Below, in pieces: positions 1-9,262 of a stretch of DNA of 64,000 nucleotides (its first letter is position 1; every line of letters begins with the position of its first letter). The position numbers were made by a program, and so were the translations under genes. The notes under the pieces were generated by a model, which was not told the origin of the DNA, did no database searches, and saw only the letters and a list, made by a program, of their open reading frames with translations. This stretch comes from Bacteroidales bacterium. GTDB lineage: Bacteria; Bacteroidota; Bacteroidia; Bacteroidales; Bacteroidaceae. The stretch covers positions 1 through 64,000 of the forward strand of contig JAUMYJ010000001.1 in NCBI GenBank assembly GCA_030528715.1, given 5' to 3'.

Positions 1-28
1 CGTACATATACGCGAGCGATGTTTTTTA

Positions 29-39
29 GGGGGGGGGGG
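29..39. repeat. Homopolymeric G tract (11 G)
   Basis: Eleven consecutive G residues follow a run of six T and TA-G, in the noncoding sequence 3' of gltX. Tracts of this length slip during replication and can phase-vary expression. The gene it might control lies outside the window to the left, so no function can be assigned. A sequencing or assembly error in tract length is also possible. Confidence 0.6.
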
Positions 40-57
40 ATAGAACAAGGAGCTGCA

Positions 58-83
58 CGCGGTAGCACCTAACGCCTACCGCG
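58..83 (-). terminator. Weak hairpin downstream of gltX
   Basis: An 8-bp perfect inverted repeat (CGCGGTAG / CTACCGCG) with a 10-nt loop lies about 20 bp beyond the gltX stop on the minus strand. No T-run follows it, so its role as a terminator is only suggested by position. Confidence 0.35.
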
Positions 84-103
84 CGCAGATGATTAAGAGG
101 CAT

Positions 104-1618
104 TTAGCCGAGTACTTCGATGGCACGATGCAAGCGCGAGAGTGTCTCGTCTTTGCCAATAAAGGCTGTAATATCAAAGAGGTGCGGCCCTTTCGGCTCG
201 CCCACAAGTGCTAGGCGAAACGCATTCATATACAGCCCCATGTTGCGCTCACCCTCGGCCAGCCATGCCTTAACAACAGCTTCGGTATGCTCGGCCGAGA
301 AGTCATCGATGGTCATCAGTACTTCGGCCAACGCAGCCATGTCGGCTGCCGAGGTCTCTTTCCAGCGTTTCTTGACCGTCTTTTCATCATAGCTCGTGGG
401 CGCAGCAAAGAAGAAGCGACACAAGGGCCAAAGGTCGCTCACGAAATTGGCGCGCGCTTTCATCAGTGCTATCACCATAGCCACACGTTCTAGGGGTGCT
501 TCGATACCATCGGCTGCCATCAAAGTGGCAAGCGCAGGTGCGAGTGTGGCGTTATCGGTCTTTTGTAGGTATTCGTGGTTGAACCATGCCCCCTTGACGT
601 AGTCAAACTTGGCACCACTCTTACTACATTTCCCAAGATCAAATTGTGTAATAAGCTCGTCCATCGTAAGTAGCTCTTGCTCAGTACCTGGGTTCCAACC
701 AAGCAGGGCTAAGAAATTTACAACAGCTTCGGGTAAGTAGCCACTTTCACGATAGCCACTAGATGTATTGCCCGTTGTGGGGTCTGTCCATTCTAGGGGG
801 AACACGGGGAAACCCAAACGATCGCCATCGCGTTTAGAGAGCTTGCCATTTCCATCGGGTTTGAGCAATAAGGGCAGGTGGGCAAATTGCGGTGCTTCCC
901 AGCCAAAGGCACGGTAAAGCAATACATGCAAAGGGGCAGAGGGTAGCCACTCCTCGCCACGAATGACGTGCGAGATAGCCATCAAGTGGTCATCTACGAT
1001 ATTAGCCAAATGGTAAGTTGGCAGGTCGTCGGCCGATTTGTAGAGCACCTTATCGTCTAGGATAGACGAGTTAATAATCACATCGCCACGTATGATGTCG
1101 GCCACGTGTACGTCCTCACCAGCCTCTATCTTAAAGCGTACAACATAGGGCGTGCCCGCAGCTATAAGAGCATCTACCTCCTCGGCAGGCATGGTGAGTG
1201 CATTGCGCATTTGGCCACGTGTAGCTGCATCGTATTGAAAGTTAGCTACGGCTTCACGCTTCGCTGTGAGTTCTTCGGGTGTATCAAAGGCGATGTAGGC
1301 CTTGCCTGCATCGAGTAACTGCTGCACGTATTGGCGATAGATATCGCGGCGTTCGCTTTGACGGTAAGGTCCATTGTTACCTCCCACACCTACGCCCTCA
1401 TCAAACGAAAGACCTAGCCACTGAAATGCCTCGATGATATAGGCCTCTGCCCCTGGTACGAAACGCGACGAGTCGGTATCTTCGATACGGAGCAAAAACT
1501 TGCCACCATGCTGGCGTGCAAACAGATAGTTATAAAGTGCCGTACGCACACCGCCAATGTGTAGTGGGCCCGTAGGGCTGGGCGCAAAGCGCACGCGTAC
1601 TTCTCTTGCAGTACTCAT
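104..1618 (-). CDS. gltX: Glutamyl-tRNA synthetase
   Basis: Charges tRNA-Glu with glutamate in the cytoplasm for translation. The 504-residue length fits a bacterial class I GluRS. The N-terminus [14 protein letters not shown] carries the HIGH signature (HIGG, residues 20-23) and KLSKR (259-263) is the KMSKS loop, together marking the Rossmann catalytic core. The C-terminal half is the helical anticodon-binding region. The ATG start places the catalytic motif about 20 residues in, as is usual. It lies 24 bp after cysS on the same strand, so the two synthetases form a cysS-gltX operon read from the promoter upstream of cysS. Confidence 0.97.
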   Translation of the reverse strand: MSTAREVRVRFAPSPTGPLHIGGVRTALYNYLFARQHGGKFLLRIEDTDSSRFVPGAEAYIIEAFQWLGLSFDEGVGVGGNNGPYRQSERRDIYRQYVQQLLDAGKAYIAFDTPEELTAKREAVANFQYDAATRGQMRNALTMPAEEVDALIAAGTPYVVRFKIEAGEDVHVADIIRGDVIINSSILDDKVLYKSADDLPTYHLANIVDDHLMAISHVIRGEEWLPSAPLHVLLYRAFGWEAPQFAHLPLLLKPDGNGKLSKRDGDRLGFPVFPLEWTDPTTGNTSSGYRESGYLPEAVVNFLALLGWNPGTEQELLTMDELITQFDLGKCSKSGAKFDYVKGAWFNHEYLQKTDNATLAPALATLMAADGIEAPLERVAMVIALMKARANFVSDLWPLCRFFFAAPTSYDEKTVKKRWKETSAADMAALAEVLMTIDDFSAEHTEAVVKAWLAEGERNMGLYMNAFRLALVGEPKGPHLFDITAFIGKDETLSRLHRAIEVLG

Positions 1619-1642
1619 AGTCTAATTGTGTCGTTAGTTGGT

Positions 1643-3130
1643 TTATTTATTGAGCTTCCACTGCGCACCATCTTTGCAGTCTTTGATTTCAAAGCCTAGA
1701 GCAGCCAAGCAGTCGCGTATTTGGTCACTAGTAGACCAGTCTTTATTGGCCTTAGCCTTAGCGCGCTCTTCGAGCAACATGTCTACCACGGCAGCATAGG
1801 CTTCTTCGCGCGCAGCGTTACCACCTTGTTCAGGGCGTATGCCTAAAATATCGTACACCCAGCAGCGCACCACCGTTTTAAGTGTTTCGAGCACTTCGGT
1901 CGTAATTGTAGCCTTGCCATCGGCTAGTTGATTGATTGTGCGGCAGGCATCAAACAGGTGACTTATAACAATGGGCGTATTAAAATCGTCATTGATAGCG
2001 GCATAGCACTGTGCTTCAAGATCGGCCACATACGTTGCCGTAATGCTGCCCTCGGCTTGTGGCACGATGCGGTCGAGCTGAGCCAAGGCTTCGAGCAAGC
2101 GTGCCAAGCCTCGCTGTGAGGCTTGCAGGGCTTCGTTGCTAAAATCGAGTGTGCTGCGGTAATGTGCTTGCAAGATAAAGAAACGAATGGTCATGGGAGA
2201 ATAGGCCATATCGAGCTTAGCATGATTTCCGGTAAAAAACTCATCAAGCGTGATGAAATTACCCAAGCTCTTACCCATCTTTTTACCCTCGACAGTAATC
2301 ATGTTGTTGTGCATCCAGTAATTGACCATCGCATCGCCTTGGCTCGCTTTGGCTTGGGCTATCTCGCACTCGTGGTGTGGAAAGACCAAGTCCATACCAC
2401 CGCCATGTATGTCAAAACGGCGACCAAGGTATTTGCGTCCCATAGCGGTACACTCACAGTGCCAGCCAGGAAAACCATCACTCCATGGACTAGGCCAGCG
2501 CATAATGTGTTCGGGCTGGGCTTTTTTCCAGAGGGCAAAGTCTACGGCATTGCGTTTCTCTTCGCCTCCGGCCAACTCACGGCTGTGGTTGATAACGTCC
2601 TCGGTATTGCGCCCTGAGAGCTCGCCATAGCCATATTTTTGATTGTAGGCTTCTACATCGAAGTAGATAGAGCCGCCACTTTCGTAGGCAAAACCATTAG
2701 CCAATATCTCACTCACGAGTTGTTGTTGCTCGATGATGTGTCCCGTAGCACAAGGCTCTATGCTTGGGGGCTCACAGCCGAGGGCTTCCATGGCTTGATG
2801 AAAGGTGCGCGTATAGTGTTGCGCCACCTCCATTGGTTCAAGCTGTTCGAGGCGAGCTTTCTTGGCTATTTTGTCTTCACCAGCATCGGCATCGTGTTCG
2901 AGATGACCCACGTCGGTAATATTGCGCACGTAGCGCACTTTATAGCCTAAATGGCGCAGGTAGCGCGCCACAACGTCAAACGTGATGGCTGGGCGTGCAT
3001 GCCCCAAGTGGGCATCGCCATACACCGTAGGCCCACACACGTACATGCCTACATAGCCTGGCGTGATAGGGGTGAAGCGCTCCTTTTGGCGCGATAGCGT
3101 ATTGTACACAAAAAGCTCTTGCTCAATCAT
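1643..3130 (-). CDS. cysS: Cysteinyl-tRNA synthetase
   Basis: Charges tRNA-Cys with cysteine. The 495-residue class I enzyme has the [16 protein letters not shown] segment with the HIGH motif (HLGH, 41-44) and KMGKS (284-288). Cys32, the GWHCEC segment (Cys225/Cys227) and PHHE (251-254) supply the expected zinc-site residues for cysteine discrimination. The DALR-type helical domain follows. The start ATG is preceded by AAAGGA about 8 bp upstream. First gene of a two-gene operon with gltX. A Bacteroides-type promoter lies 60-95 bp upstream, and a hairpin sits in the leader at 3150-3173. Confidence 0.97.
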   Translation of the reverse strand: MIEQELFVYNTLSRQKERFTPITPGYVGMYVCGPTVYGDAHLGHARPAITFDVVARYLRHLGYKVRYVRNITDVGHLEHDADAGEDKIAKKARLEQLEPMEVAQHYTRTFHQAMEALGCEPPSIEPCATGHIIEQQQLVSEILANGFAYESGGSIYFDVEAYNQKYGYGELSGRNTEDVINHSRELAGGEEKRNAVDFALWKKAQPEHIMRWPSPWSDGFPGWHCECTAMGRKYLGRRFDIHGGGMDLVFPHHECEIAQAKASQGDAMVNYWMHNNMITVEGKKMGKSLGNFITLDEFFTGNHAKLDMAYSPMTIRFFILQAHYRSTLDFSNEALQASQRGLARLLEALAQLDRIVPQAEGSITATYVADLEAQCYAAINDDFNTPIVISHLFDACRTINQLADGKATITTEVLETLKTVVRCWVYDILGIRPEQGGNAAREEAYAAVVDMLLEERAKAKANKDWSTSDQIRDCLAALGFEIKDCKDGAQWKLNK

Positions 3131-3149
3131 AAATGGCTTATCCTTTGAG

Positions 3150-3173
3150 TAGCCTCACCATAACGTGAGGCTA
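3150..3173 (-). promoter_or_regulatory. Leader hairpin of cysS-gltX
   Basis: A perfect 8-bp inverted repeat (TAGCCTCA / TGAGGCTA) with an 8-nt loop lies 20 bp upstream of the cysS start, inside the predicted 5' leader. It has no T-run and is not a recognisable T-box. It could affect translation or mRNA stability. Confidence 0.35.
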
Positions 3174-3192
3174 TAATTAGCGTAATATACTG

Positions 3193-3224
3193 CAAAATTA
3201 CGGCATTCTGGGCAGGTAGGCAAA
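3193..3224 (-). promoter_or_regulatory. Bacteroides-type promoter of cysS-gltX
   Basis: Read on the minus strand, TTTG (3224-3221) is followed after 20 nt by TAATTTTG (3200-3193). This matches the Bacteroidota consensus TTTG-N19-21-TAnnTTTG. Transcription would start near 3186, giving a leader of about 55 nt before cysS. Confidence 0.75.
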
Positions 3225-3479
3225 TCGTAGACAGAGAATTTTACACTAAGCAACTCTCAAAACACCTATCTGTAAGGAGATAAAATCTAAGTCATCGGAA
3301 TAGTGTTATAGATTATCCCCCAAATAGATATATCACGATTTAACTTTCAATAGCCATTTCATATCGGACTACACTCTAAATTTCTCAAATCTGTTGTTAA
3401 TCTAGCCTCCAACAGCACAAAAATGCCTGCTACGCCAAAATATATAGCCTAAAATGCTGGCTCTATCACACAAAAGCCG

Positions 3480-3487
3480 TAACTTTG
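3480..3487 (+). promoter_or_regulatory. -7 box of fabI promoter (TAACTTTG)
   Basis: TAACTTTG matches TAnnTTTG exactly, about 95 bp before the fabI start. The -33 region (CTGG near 3457-3460) is weak. The rest of the 450-bp divergent region 3131-3581 is AT-rich and I see no gene or RNA in it. Confidence 0.65.
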
Positions 3488-3581
3488 TGCTATCTAAGCA
3501 AGCGTATTGCCTGCGCCTATGGTTTAGGGTTAAGGCATGGCTTAATTAAAAGCATATCTATACCAATAACAATAAAGACCT

Positions 3582-4415
3582 ATGAGTTTTAATTTATTGA
3601 AAGGCAAACGAGGCATCATCTTTGGTGCGCTCAACGACCAATCTATCGCTTGGAAAGTGGCCGAACGTGCCGTAGAAGAAGGCGCGCAAATCACCCTCTC
3701 TAACACCGCTATGGCACTACGCATGGGTGGCGTAGAGCAGCTCGGTGAAAAACTCGGTGCTAAGGTAATCCCAGCCGATGCAACCTCAGTAGAAGACCTC
3801 AAACGCGTGTTTGAAGAGTCGATGGAAGCACTCGGTGGCCCCGTAGACTTTGTGCTACACTCTATCGGCATGTCACCCAACGTGCGCAAGGGTCGAACCT
3901 ACGACAACCTTGACTATGGCTACCTCTCTAAAACGCTAGACATCTCAGCTATCTCACTGCACAAAATGTTGCAAACAGCTAAGCAAATGGGTGCCATTGC
4001 CGATGGTGGCTCAGTAGTAGCTTTGTCGTACATCGCTGCACAGCGCATATTCTATGGTTATAGCGACATGGCCGATGCTAAGAGTATGCTCGAAAGCATC
4101 GTACGTGGCTTTGGCTACGTGTATGGCCGTGACAATAAAGTGCGTGTCAATGCTGTTTCTCAATCGCCTACAATGACTACCGCAGGTAGTGGCGTAGAGG
4201 GGCTAGATGCGCTCTTCAATTTCTCTGAAAAGGTGTCGCCACTCGGCAATGCCGATGCACTTGACTGTGCCGACTACTGCATCACACTATTCTCTGATCT
4301 CACACGCAAGATTACGATGCAGTTACTCTACAACGATGGTGGCTATTCGAGCATGGGTATGAGCGACATGGCCATGGAAGTATACCGCCAAGGCGTAGAA
4401 GCTGGCAAACAATAA
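3582..4415 (+). CDS. fabI: Enoyl-[acyl-carrier-protein] reductase (NADH)
   Basis: Reduces enoyl-ACP in the last step of each fatty acid elongation cycle. The protein is a 277-residue atypical short-chain dehydrogenase. It starts LLKGKRGIIFGALNDQSIAW, the FabI glycine-rich cofactor-binding region, and has the catalytic Tyr/Lys pair in YGYSDMADAK and the family segment VNAVSQSPTMTTAGSG before the substrate loop. Somewhat longer than E. coli FabI (262) but usual for Bacteroidota. Monocistronic: own promoter upstream and a strong terminator downstream. Confidence 0.95.
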   Translation: MSFNLLKGKRGIIFGALNDQSIAWKVAERAVEEGAQITLSNTAMALRMGGVEQLGEKLGAKVIPADATSVEDLKRVFEESMEALGGPVDFVLHSIGMSPNVRKGRTYDNLDYGYLSKTLDISAISLHKMLQTAKQMGAIADGGSVVALSYIAAQRIFYGYSDMADAKSMLESIVRGFGYVYGRDNKVRVNAVSQSPTMTTAGSGVEGLDALFNFSEKVSPLGNADALDCADYCITLFSDLTRKITMQLLYNDGGYSSMGMSDMAMEVYRQGVEAGKQ

Positions 4416-4420
4416 ACATA

Positions 4421-4475
4421 CCGAGGGGCTACACCATGGCGAGAATGTCGTGGGACAGCCCCTCGGGACTTTTGT
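4421..4475 (+). terminator. Rho-independent terminator of fabI
   Basis: A 10-bp GC-rich stem (CCGAGGGGCT / AGCCCCTCGG) with a 26-nt loop begins 5 bp after the fabI stop and is followed by GACTTTTG. Confidence 0.8.
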
Positions 4476-4507
4476 AATATTATTCACCCTAAAAGTACAC
4501 CAAGCGT

Positions 4508-5197
4508 ATGAAGCAAATTTACTCTACTATCAAAACCCTTGCACTGGCAGCTATGGCTATGGTAGCCACTACGGCCACCGCACAAGAAATGGCGTATGAA
4601 ACGACAGAGTTTTCATCGACGTTCTTAGAGTTACAGAAAATGTTTAACTTCCCCGTAAGCAAAACTGGCGATGAAGCTGCTGGAAACTTGAAAGACAAAC
4701 CTATCAACTTTGGCCTCTTCACGCTAAGTGCCACAGACGTGTATAAAACACCTACACGCATGTGGGAGAGTGTGAGAAAAAACACAACAGACACTACCAT
4801 TACACTACGCGTATACAAAGGCTCATCGGTAACCATCAAGGCCAACAACCCCGATGTACGCCTCACAAGTCTCACATTTACCTCGTCAAGCTACAACCCT
4901 GCCTCAGGCTTTACCGCTAGCACTGGTACGTACGTAGATAGTGTATGGACGGGCGAAGCCAACGAAATTACATTCACATCAGATGCTACTAAGCCACACG
5001 TGTATGTATCGGCCGTAAAAGTGACGCTAAAAACACCAACGGTAACTAATATAGCCTCGGCTACAACTGCACCTGGTGTACTCGCTGGCACAACGCCCGT
5101 GTACAACCTACAAGGCCAACGTGTAGGCACCTATGGTACGTTCCTTACATTGCCTAAGGGTATCTACATCATCGGTGGACAAAAGGTAGTGCGCTAA
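4508..5197 (+). CDS. Small exported protein with T9SS-like C-terminal tag
   Basis: Unrecognised 229-residue protein. Residues 1-26 form a clear signal peptide ending ATTATAQ. The middle is rich in Thr, Ser and Val with predicted beta character and no catalytic motif I recognise; it resembles small beta-sandwich repeats of Bacteroidales surface proteins. The last 30 residues (VYNLQGQRVG, then LPKGIYIIGGQKVVR) match the short C-terminal tail common on exported Bacteroidales proteins and related to type IX sorting domains. The same pattern ends the BspA-like protein at 50854-52644. Probably surface or extracellular; function unknown. It is a stand-alone gene between fabI and a hairpin-rich noncoding stretch. 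Confidence 0.8.
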   Translation: MKQIYSTIKTLALAAMAMVATTATAQEMAYETTEFSSTFLELQKMFNFPVSKTGDEAAGNLKDKPINFGLFTLSATDVYKTPTRMWESVRKNTTDTTITLRVYKGSSVTIKANNPDVRLTSLTFTSSSYNPASGFTASTGTYVDSVWTGEANEITFTSDATKPHVYVSAVKVTLKTPTVTNIASATTAPGVLAGTTPVYNLQGQRVGTYGTFLTLPKGIYIIGGQKVVR

Positions 5198-5320
5198 GCT
5201 CCTCTATTAACGTCTTACAAGCTGAAATAGCTTTTTTGCCCTCCTTATGGGCAACTTTCGAGTGATGGCTTACCTTGCGAGCACCACGCATGTATAGGTA
5301 GGTTGAAAACTTCATAGCAC

Positions 5321-5356
5321 AGCCGTGCCACAACACATAGAAGTTGTGGCACGGCT
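5321..5356 (+). terminator. Strong hairpin in the 5.2-5.6 kb noncoding stretch
   Basis: A perfect 14-bp stem (AGCCGTGCCACAAC / GTTGTGGCACGGCT) with an 8-nt loop. Apart from this, a small GCCC/GGGC hairpin at 5237-5252 and the hairpin at 5571-5618, the 440 bp between 5198 and 5639 hold no gene I can support. Likely transcription end of the exported-protein gene. Confidence 0.55.
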
Positions 5357-5570
5357 TCTTAAAAGCCCAGTATGAAACGATAACGAGATGAGCGTACTAT
5401 ACGAGTAACGTTTTGCCAGATAAACACCTATCACTGCGGCATAAATATACCAAAAGGCCATAGGCTAGTAAGGCATTAAACATGCAAGCCATGCATCAAT
5501 GCGATGCTACAACGTGCTGACACATGATGCCAATGTACATGAGTAAACACACCAGCAAAAAAGGTTAGAC

Positions 5571-5618
5571 ACAAAGTAAAAGCTGCATCACTAAAACGTG
5601 ACACAGCCTTTACTTTGT
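5571..5618 (-). terminator. Hairpin downstream of the UPF0114 gene
   Basis: ACAAAGTAAAAGCTG pairs with the reverse complement CAGCCTTTACTTTGT (one mismatch) across a loop of about 18 nt. It begins about 20 bp past the stop of the minus-strand gene and probably ends the ATPase-UPF0114 transcript. Confidence 0.55.
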
Positions 5619-5639
5619 ACTAAGAAAACAAGTGGTAGC

Positions 5640-6197
5640 CTAATGTTCCTTGCCAATGCGATCCATGATAGTCATACCAATAGCCGAGACGAGGAATACC
5701 AAGTGAATGGCTATCTGTGGAATATAGTGCACGGCATGCGTATCAATACGCACAAAGGTTTCAAGCAGGTGTACACCCGAGATACTGATAAGCGACACCA
5801 TAAGTTTACGTTTGAGCGTGTTAGGGTTGATATTGCTTAAATAGCCAAACTGGCCATAGTCGTCGCTATCCTCAATCACTTCGAGACGGCTCACAAAAGA
5901 CCAATACCCCCCTATCAAGACTACAATCATGAGGTTGAATATCATCGACACATCAATAACGCCCAAAGCGATAAGCAGCATCTCTTCTTCGGTAATGCTA
6001 TTGACACTAAGTATGTGGTGAAACACGTCCTTACAATAGACATACGAATAAAGTACCATAACAATGACCATACCTAAGTAGATAGGCACTTGTAACCAAC
6101 GGCTCCAGAAAATAATACGCTCCATCACATTCTCTATCGCATTGTTGCGTCGCTGGTGCTTTTGAGTAGACTGAGGAGTGAGCGGGGGAGTAGCCAT
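5640..6197 (-). CDS. UPF0114 (YqhA-type) inner-membrane protein
   Basis: A 185-residue protein of the UPF0114/YqhA family, function unknown. After a polar N-terminus of about 28 residues come the family pattern FWSRWLQVPIYLGM and several hydrophobic membrane segments (about 36-52, 75-105 and 155-178). The segments GYWSFVSRLEV and LMVSLISISGVHLLE align well with E. coli YqhA, and DRIGKEH matches its C-terminus. It lies 29 bp downstream of the calcium ATPase gene, so it is probably cotranscribed with it. This hints at a shared role in ion homeostasis, but that is inference only. Confidence 0.85.
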   Translation of the reverse strand: MATPPLTPQSTQKHQRRNNAIENVMERIIFWSRWLQVPIYLGMVIVMVLYSYVYCKDVFHHILSVNSITEEEMLLIALGVIDVSMIFNLMIVVLIGGYWSFVSRLEVIEDSDDYGQFGYLSNINPNTLKRKLMVSLISISGVHLLETFVRIDTHAVHYIPQIAIHLVFLVSAIGMTIMDRIGKEH

Positions 6198-6226
6198 AGT
6201 AAGCAGATTAAAAATACATTAGCAGA

Positions 6227-8974
6227 TTAGCGAGGCTTGCGAACAAGGCGAACAACTTCGCCTACAAGTAGCACAGGCGATGTAAAGACAGCAGCAATAA
6301 GCCAATCTTGCCAAGCCAGCGGTGTGACACTAAACAGCTGGCCGCCCACCGACACTATAAACACCTGGCCTAGCAGAATAATAAATAACACTAAGACAAA
6401 GCCACGACTACCTTTGAAGTGAAAAGCCGACTTACTTGTGGCAAAGGCACGAGCATTAAACAAGTTCCAGAATTGCATCATAACAAATATAGTGAAGAAC
6501 AAGCTACCCTCGTAAACACTCATCTCTCCACGGCCAGCAAATGGACAGCCACCACCAGCAAAAGGACACCCTTGAACCACGAGCAACTCATACAAGCTAG
6601 CATAAGCTTCACCTGCACCAATAGGCGTACCCTTGAAAAACTGAACCAGCACAATAAGCAAAGCAAAAAATAGCACACCAATGCCAATAATCTGTGCCGA
6701 CATCGGCTTAGTAATAATAAAAGCTTGACGATCGCGTGGCTTGTCACGCATCACAGAAGCCGAAGGAGGCAACGAGGCCAAAGCCATAGCAGCAAAGGTA
6801 TCCATAATGAGGTTTACCCACAGCATCTGTGTTACCGTAATGGGCGACTTTTGTCCCAAGAAAGCACCTACAAGCACCGTAAGACAGGCGGTAACGTTTA
6901 CTGTAAGCTGGAAAAGAATAAAACGCTGAATGTTGAGGTACAACGAGCGCCCCCACATCACGGCACGGCCTATTGATGTAAACGAGTTGTCTACGATAGT
7001 AATATCGCTAGCCTCTTTGGCCACACTCGTACCATCACCCATTGACAACCCCACATGAGCGGCTTTGAGGGCAGGAGCATCATTGGTTCCATCACCCGTT
7101 ACGGCAACAACATCACCCAGCTCTTGCAGTGTCTCAACCAAGCGTTTCTTGTCCATAGGGCGAGCACGAGCAATAATTTTTAAGTCACGAATGCAAGCAC
7201 GTAGTTCATCGTCTGAAAGGGCGGCAAACTCGGGGCCTGTCGTGATGTTTCGCTCTGTATCTGTTTCTGGACTCCACAAACCAATTTGTCGGGCAATCTC
7301 TTTGGCTGTATTTGTGGTATCGCCCGTTACGATCACGACACGAATACCCGCTTCAAGACACTCTGTAACCGCTTGTGGCACCTCGGCACGCACGGGGTCA
7401 GCAATAGCCACTACGCCTAGAAAAGTAAGGCCATTAGCCACAACACGACCATCGGCAAAGGGCTCTTCGCCTTCGGCCAGCTCTTGATAGGCAAAGCCCA
7501 GCGTACGCATAGCTTTGTTTTGATAGCCAAGCAGCTGCTCGTCAATCTCTGCCTTGGTACGGCCAGCATGTGCTTCACGACAGAGCGCAAAGACGTATTC
7601 GGGCGCTCCCTTAACGTAGACTATGCGCTTACCCGTAGCCGATCGCACAACCGTAGCCATGTATTTACGTTCAGTAGTAAAAGGTAATTCGTCCTCACGT
7701 ACCGCACCACCACGCAAGGCTTCGTAATCAATACCTAGACTTCGTAGCCAAAGGATAAGCGCACCCTCGGTAGGATTGCCTAGCACGGTTGGTTTTTCAG
7801 GCTCAGTAAGGTCCAGCGTGGCCGTAGAGTTTACAGCAATACCCTCAGTAATTAATGTACTCAGCACATCATCACCAAGCTTTTGCTCAGGCAAAGCATA
7901 AAAGCTCGTTTCGTGAATGCGCATTTGATTTTGCGTCAGTGTACCTGTCTTGTCAGTACAAATCACGGTGGTAGCTCCCATGGTTTCGCAGGCGTGCATT
8001 TTACGCACAAGGTTGTTGGTACGCAGCATACTACGCATGCTATAAGCTAAGCTCAGCGTTACAGCCATAGGCAAACCCTCGGGCACAGACACCACGATCA
8101 AAGTGACCGCCAGCATCACGCTTTGGAGGAAGTCGGCCAAGAAGGGCACTAGCTCTAAGCTAGCCACATCGTGTGTCATAAGGTAGATGGCTGTCTTGCC
8201 AATAACTATTACAGCTGCCAGCACATAGCTGAGACGCGAGATAAGCGAGCCTAAACCTTCGAGTTGCTCATTGAGTGGTGTCTTAACACTTTGGTCTATG
8301 CGTGCAGCTTCAAATACCTTACCATTCTCCGTGGCATCTCCTACTGCAAATACACGCATCAAGCCGTGCCCTTCCATCACTTTCGTACCACGCATCACGT
8401 GATTAGGTGGGAAAGTTGCTTCTTTGGCTTCGACTTCTATCTCTTCGGGAACAACCGTTTTGTGGCAAATGGGTTCGCCCGTAAGCGAACTTTCATCTAC
8501 CCCCATCGTTGTAGCTTCGAGTAGCTCGCCATCGGCAGGAATATCGTCACCTGTACCGATACGTACGATATCGCCCACTACGACATCCTTTTTGGGGATT
8601 TCAAAGTGACGACCATCGCGTATCACCTTAACAGCCTCATCATCATTAACTTGATTAAGGATAGCAAACTCTTTCTCTGCTTGTAGCTCAAAGTAGAAAG
8701 CTAAGCCCGTAGCTAGCAACACAGCTACCAAGATACCAGCAGGCTCTAAAAATACGGTAAGACTTTGCTCATGGGCATACTCAAAGCAGGCAATCCCCAC
8801 AGACAATGCCCACGCTACAAGTAAGATAATGATGATAGGGTCTGTAAACTTATGGAGGAAAGCCTTCCAAATTGGTTCTTTGGCGGGTGGTGTAAGTACG
8901 TTTATGCCATGCTGACTACGGCTTGCTAATACTTCGGCCTCGGTAAGACCATTGTAACGTTGTGGCTGCGACAT
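6227..8974 (-). CDS. Calcium-translocating P-type ATPase (type IIB/PMCA-like)
   Basis: ATP-driven cation exporter of the inner membrane, 915 residues. Visible landmarks: actuator motif TGEP (165-168), VPEGLP (297-302) in M4, phosphorylation site DKTGTLT (Asp341), nucleotide-domain KGAPE (455-459), hinge GDGTNDAP (627-634), and VNLIMDT in M6 with the Asn/Asp pair that binds Ca2+. The cation N-terminal domain occupies residues 5-70 and the C-terminal four-helix domain 690-910. One oddity is a near-duplicated GCPFAG motif (802-807 and 809-814) in an extracytoplasmic loop, giving two cysteines. The start MSQPQRYNGLT is the first ATG and fits the family. It leads a two-gene operon with the UPF0114 gene. 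Confidence 0.93.
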   Translation of the reverse strand: MSQPQRYNGLTEAEVLASRSQHGINVLTPPAKEPIWKAFLHKFTDPIIIILLVAWALSVGIACFEYAHEQSLTVFLEPAGILVAVLLATGLAFYFELQAEKEFAILNQVNDDEAVKVIRDGRHFEIPKKDVVVGDIVRIGTGDDIPADGELLEATTMGVDESSLTGEPICHKTVVPEEIEVEAKEATFPPNHVMRGTKVMEGHGLMRVFAVGDATENGKVFEAARIDQSVKTPLNEQLEGLGSLISRLSYVLAAVIVIGKTAIYLMTHDVASLELVPFLADFLQSVMLAVTLIVVSVPEGLPMAVTLSLAYSMRSMLRTNNLVRKMHACETMGATTVICTDKTGTLTQNQMRIHETSFYALPEQKLGDDVLSTLITEGIAVNSTATLDLTEPEKPTVLGNPTEGALILWLRSLGIDYEALRGGAVREDELPFTTERKYMATVVRSATGKRIVYVKGAPEYVFALCREAHAGRTKAEIDEQLLGYQNKAMRTLGFAYQELAEGEEPFADGRVVANGLTFLGVVAIADPVRAEVPQAVTECLEAGIRVVIVTGDTTNTAKEIARQIGLWSPETDTERNITTGPEFAALSDDELRACIRDLKIIARARPMDKKRLVETLQELGDVVAVTGDGTNDAPALKAAHVGLSMGDGTSVAKEASDITIVDNSFTSIGRAVMWGRSLYLNIQRFILFQLTVNVTACLTVLVGAFLGQKSPITVTQMLWVNLIMDTFAAMALASLPPSASVMRDKPRDRQAFIITKPMSAQIIGIGVLFFALLIVLVQFFKGTPIGAGEAYASLYELLVVQGCPFAGGGCPFAGRGEMSVYEGSLFFTIFVMMQFWNLFNARAFATSKSAFHFKGSRGFVLVLFIILLGQVFIVSVGGQLFSVTPLAWQDWLIAAVFTSPVLLVGEVVRLVRKPR

Positions 8975-9061
8975 GAGAGCGTTTGTATCGTTTTATTGGA
9001 ATGTATAAAGCTATTTCTCGCCTTGCCTACACCACTACAAACATGTGTAAACTAAGCATTG

Positions 9062-9069
9062 CAAATTTA
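9062..9069 (-). promoter_or_regulatory. -7 box of Ca-ATPase operon (TAAATTTG)
   Basis: On the minus strand TAAATTTG matches TAnnTTTG about 88 bp upstream of the ATPase ATG. No convincing -33 element is visible. Confidence 0.5.
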
Positions 9070-9193
9070 CGAAGATAATTCGACTCGTAACAGCCCTATT
9101 CTCTAAGAAATCGTTAAAATAACAACAACGTAGGCTTACATAAAGCATTCTTTCACGGCATAGCTTGATAGTGCCATACCGACATACCTTATT

Positions 9194-9242
9194 AAACGCC
9201 TCCTGCCCCACAATACGATACGTTGTGGAGCAGGAGGCGTTT
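9194..9242 (-). terminator. Terminator downstream of sufD
   Basis: A 20-bp stem with one mismatch (AAACGCCTCCTGCCCCACAA and its complement) and a 9-nt loop, 20 bp past the sufD stop. On the plus strand it is followed by TGTTTTAT and on the minus strand by AATAAGG. It separates the suf genes from the ATPase promoter. Confidence 0.8.
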
Positions 9243-9262
9243 TGTTTTATACTATGGTTAGG

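Noticed and set aside
3131..3479. Possible riboswitch or T-box upstream of cysS
   Set aside because: No T-box consensus or specifier stem is visible; only a simple 8-bp hairpin and a promoter.
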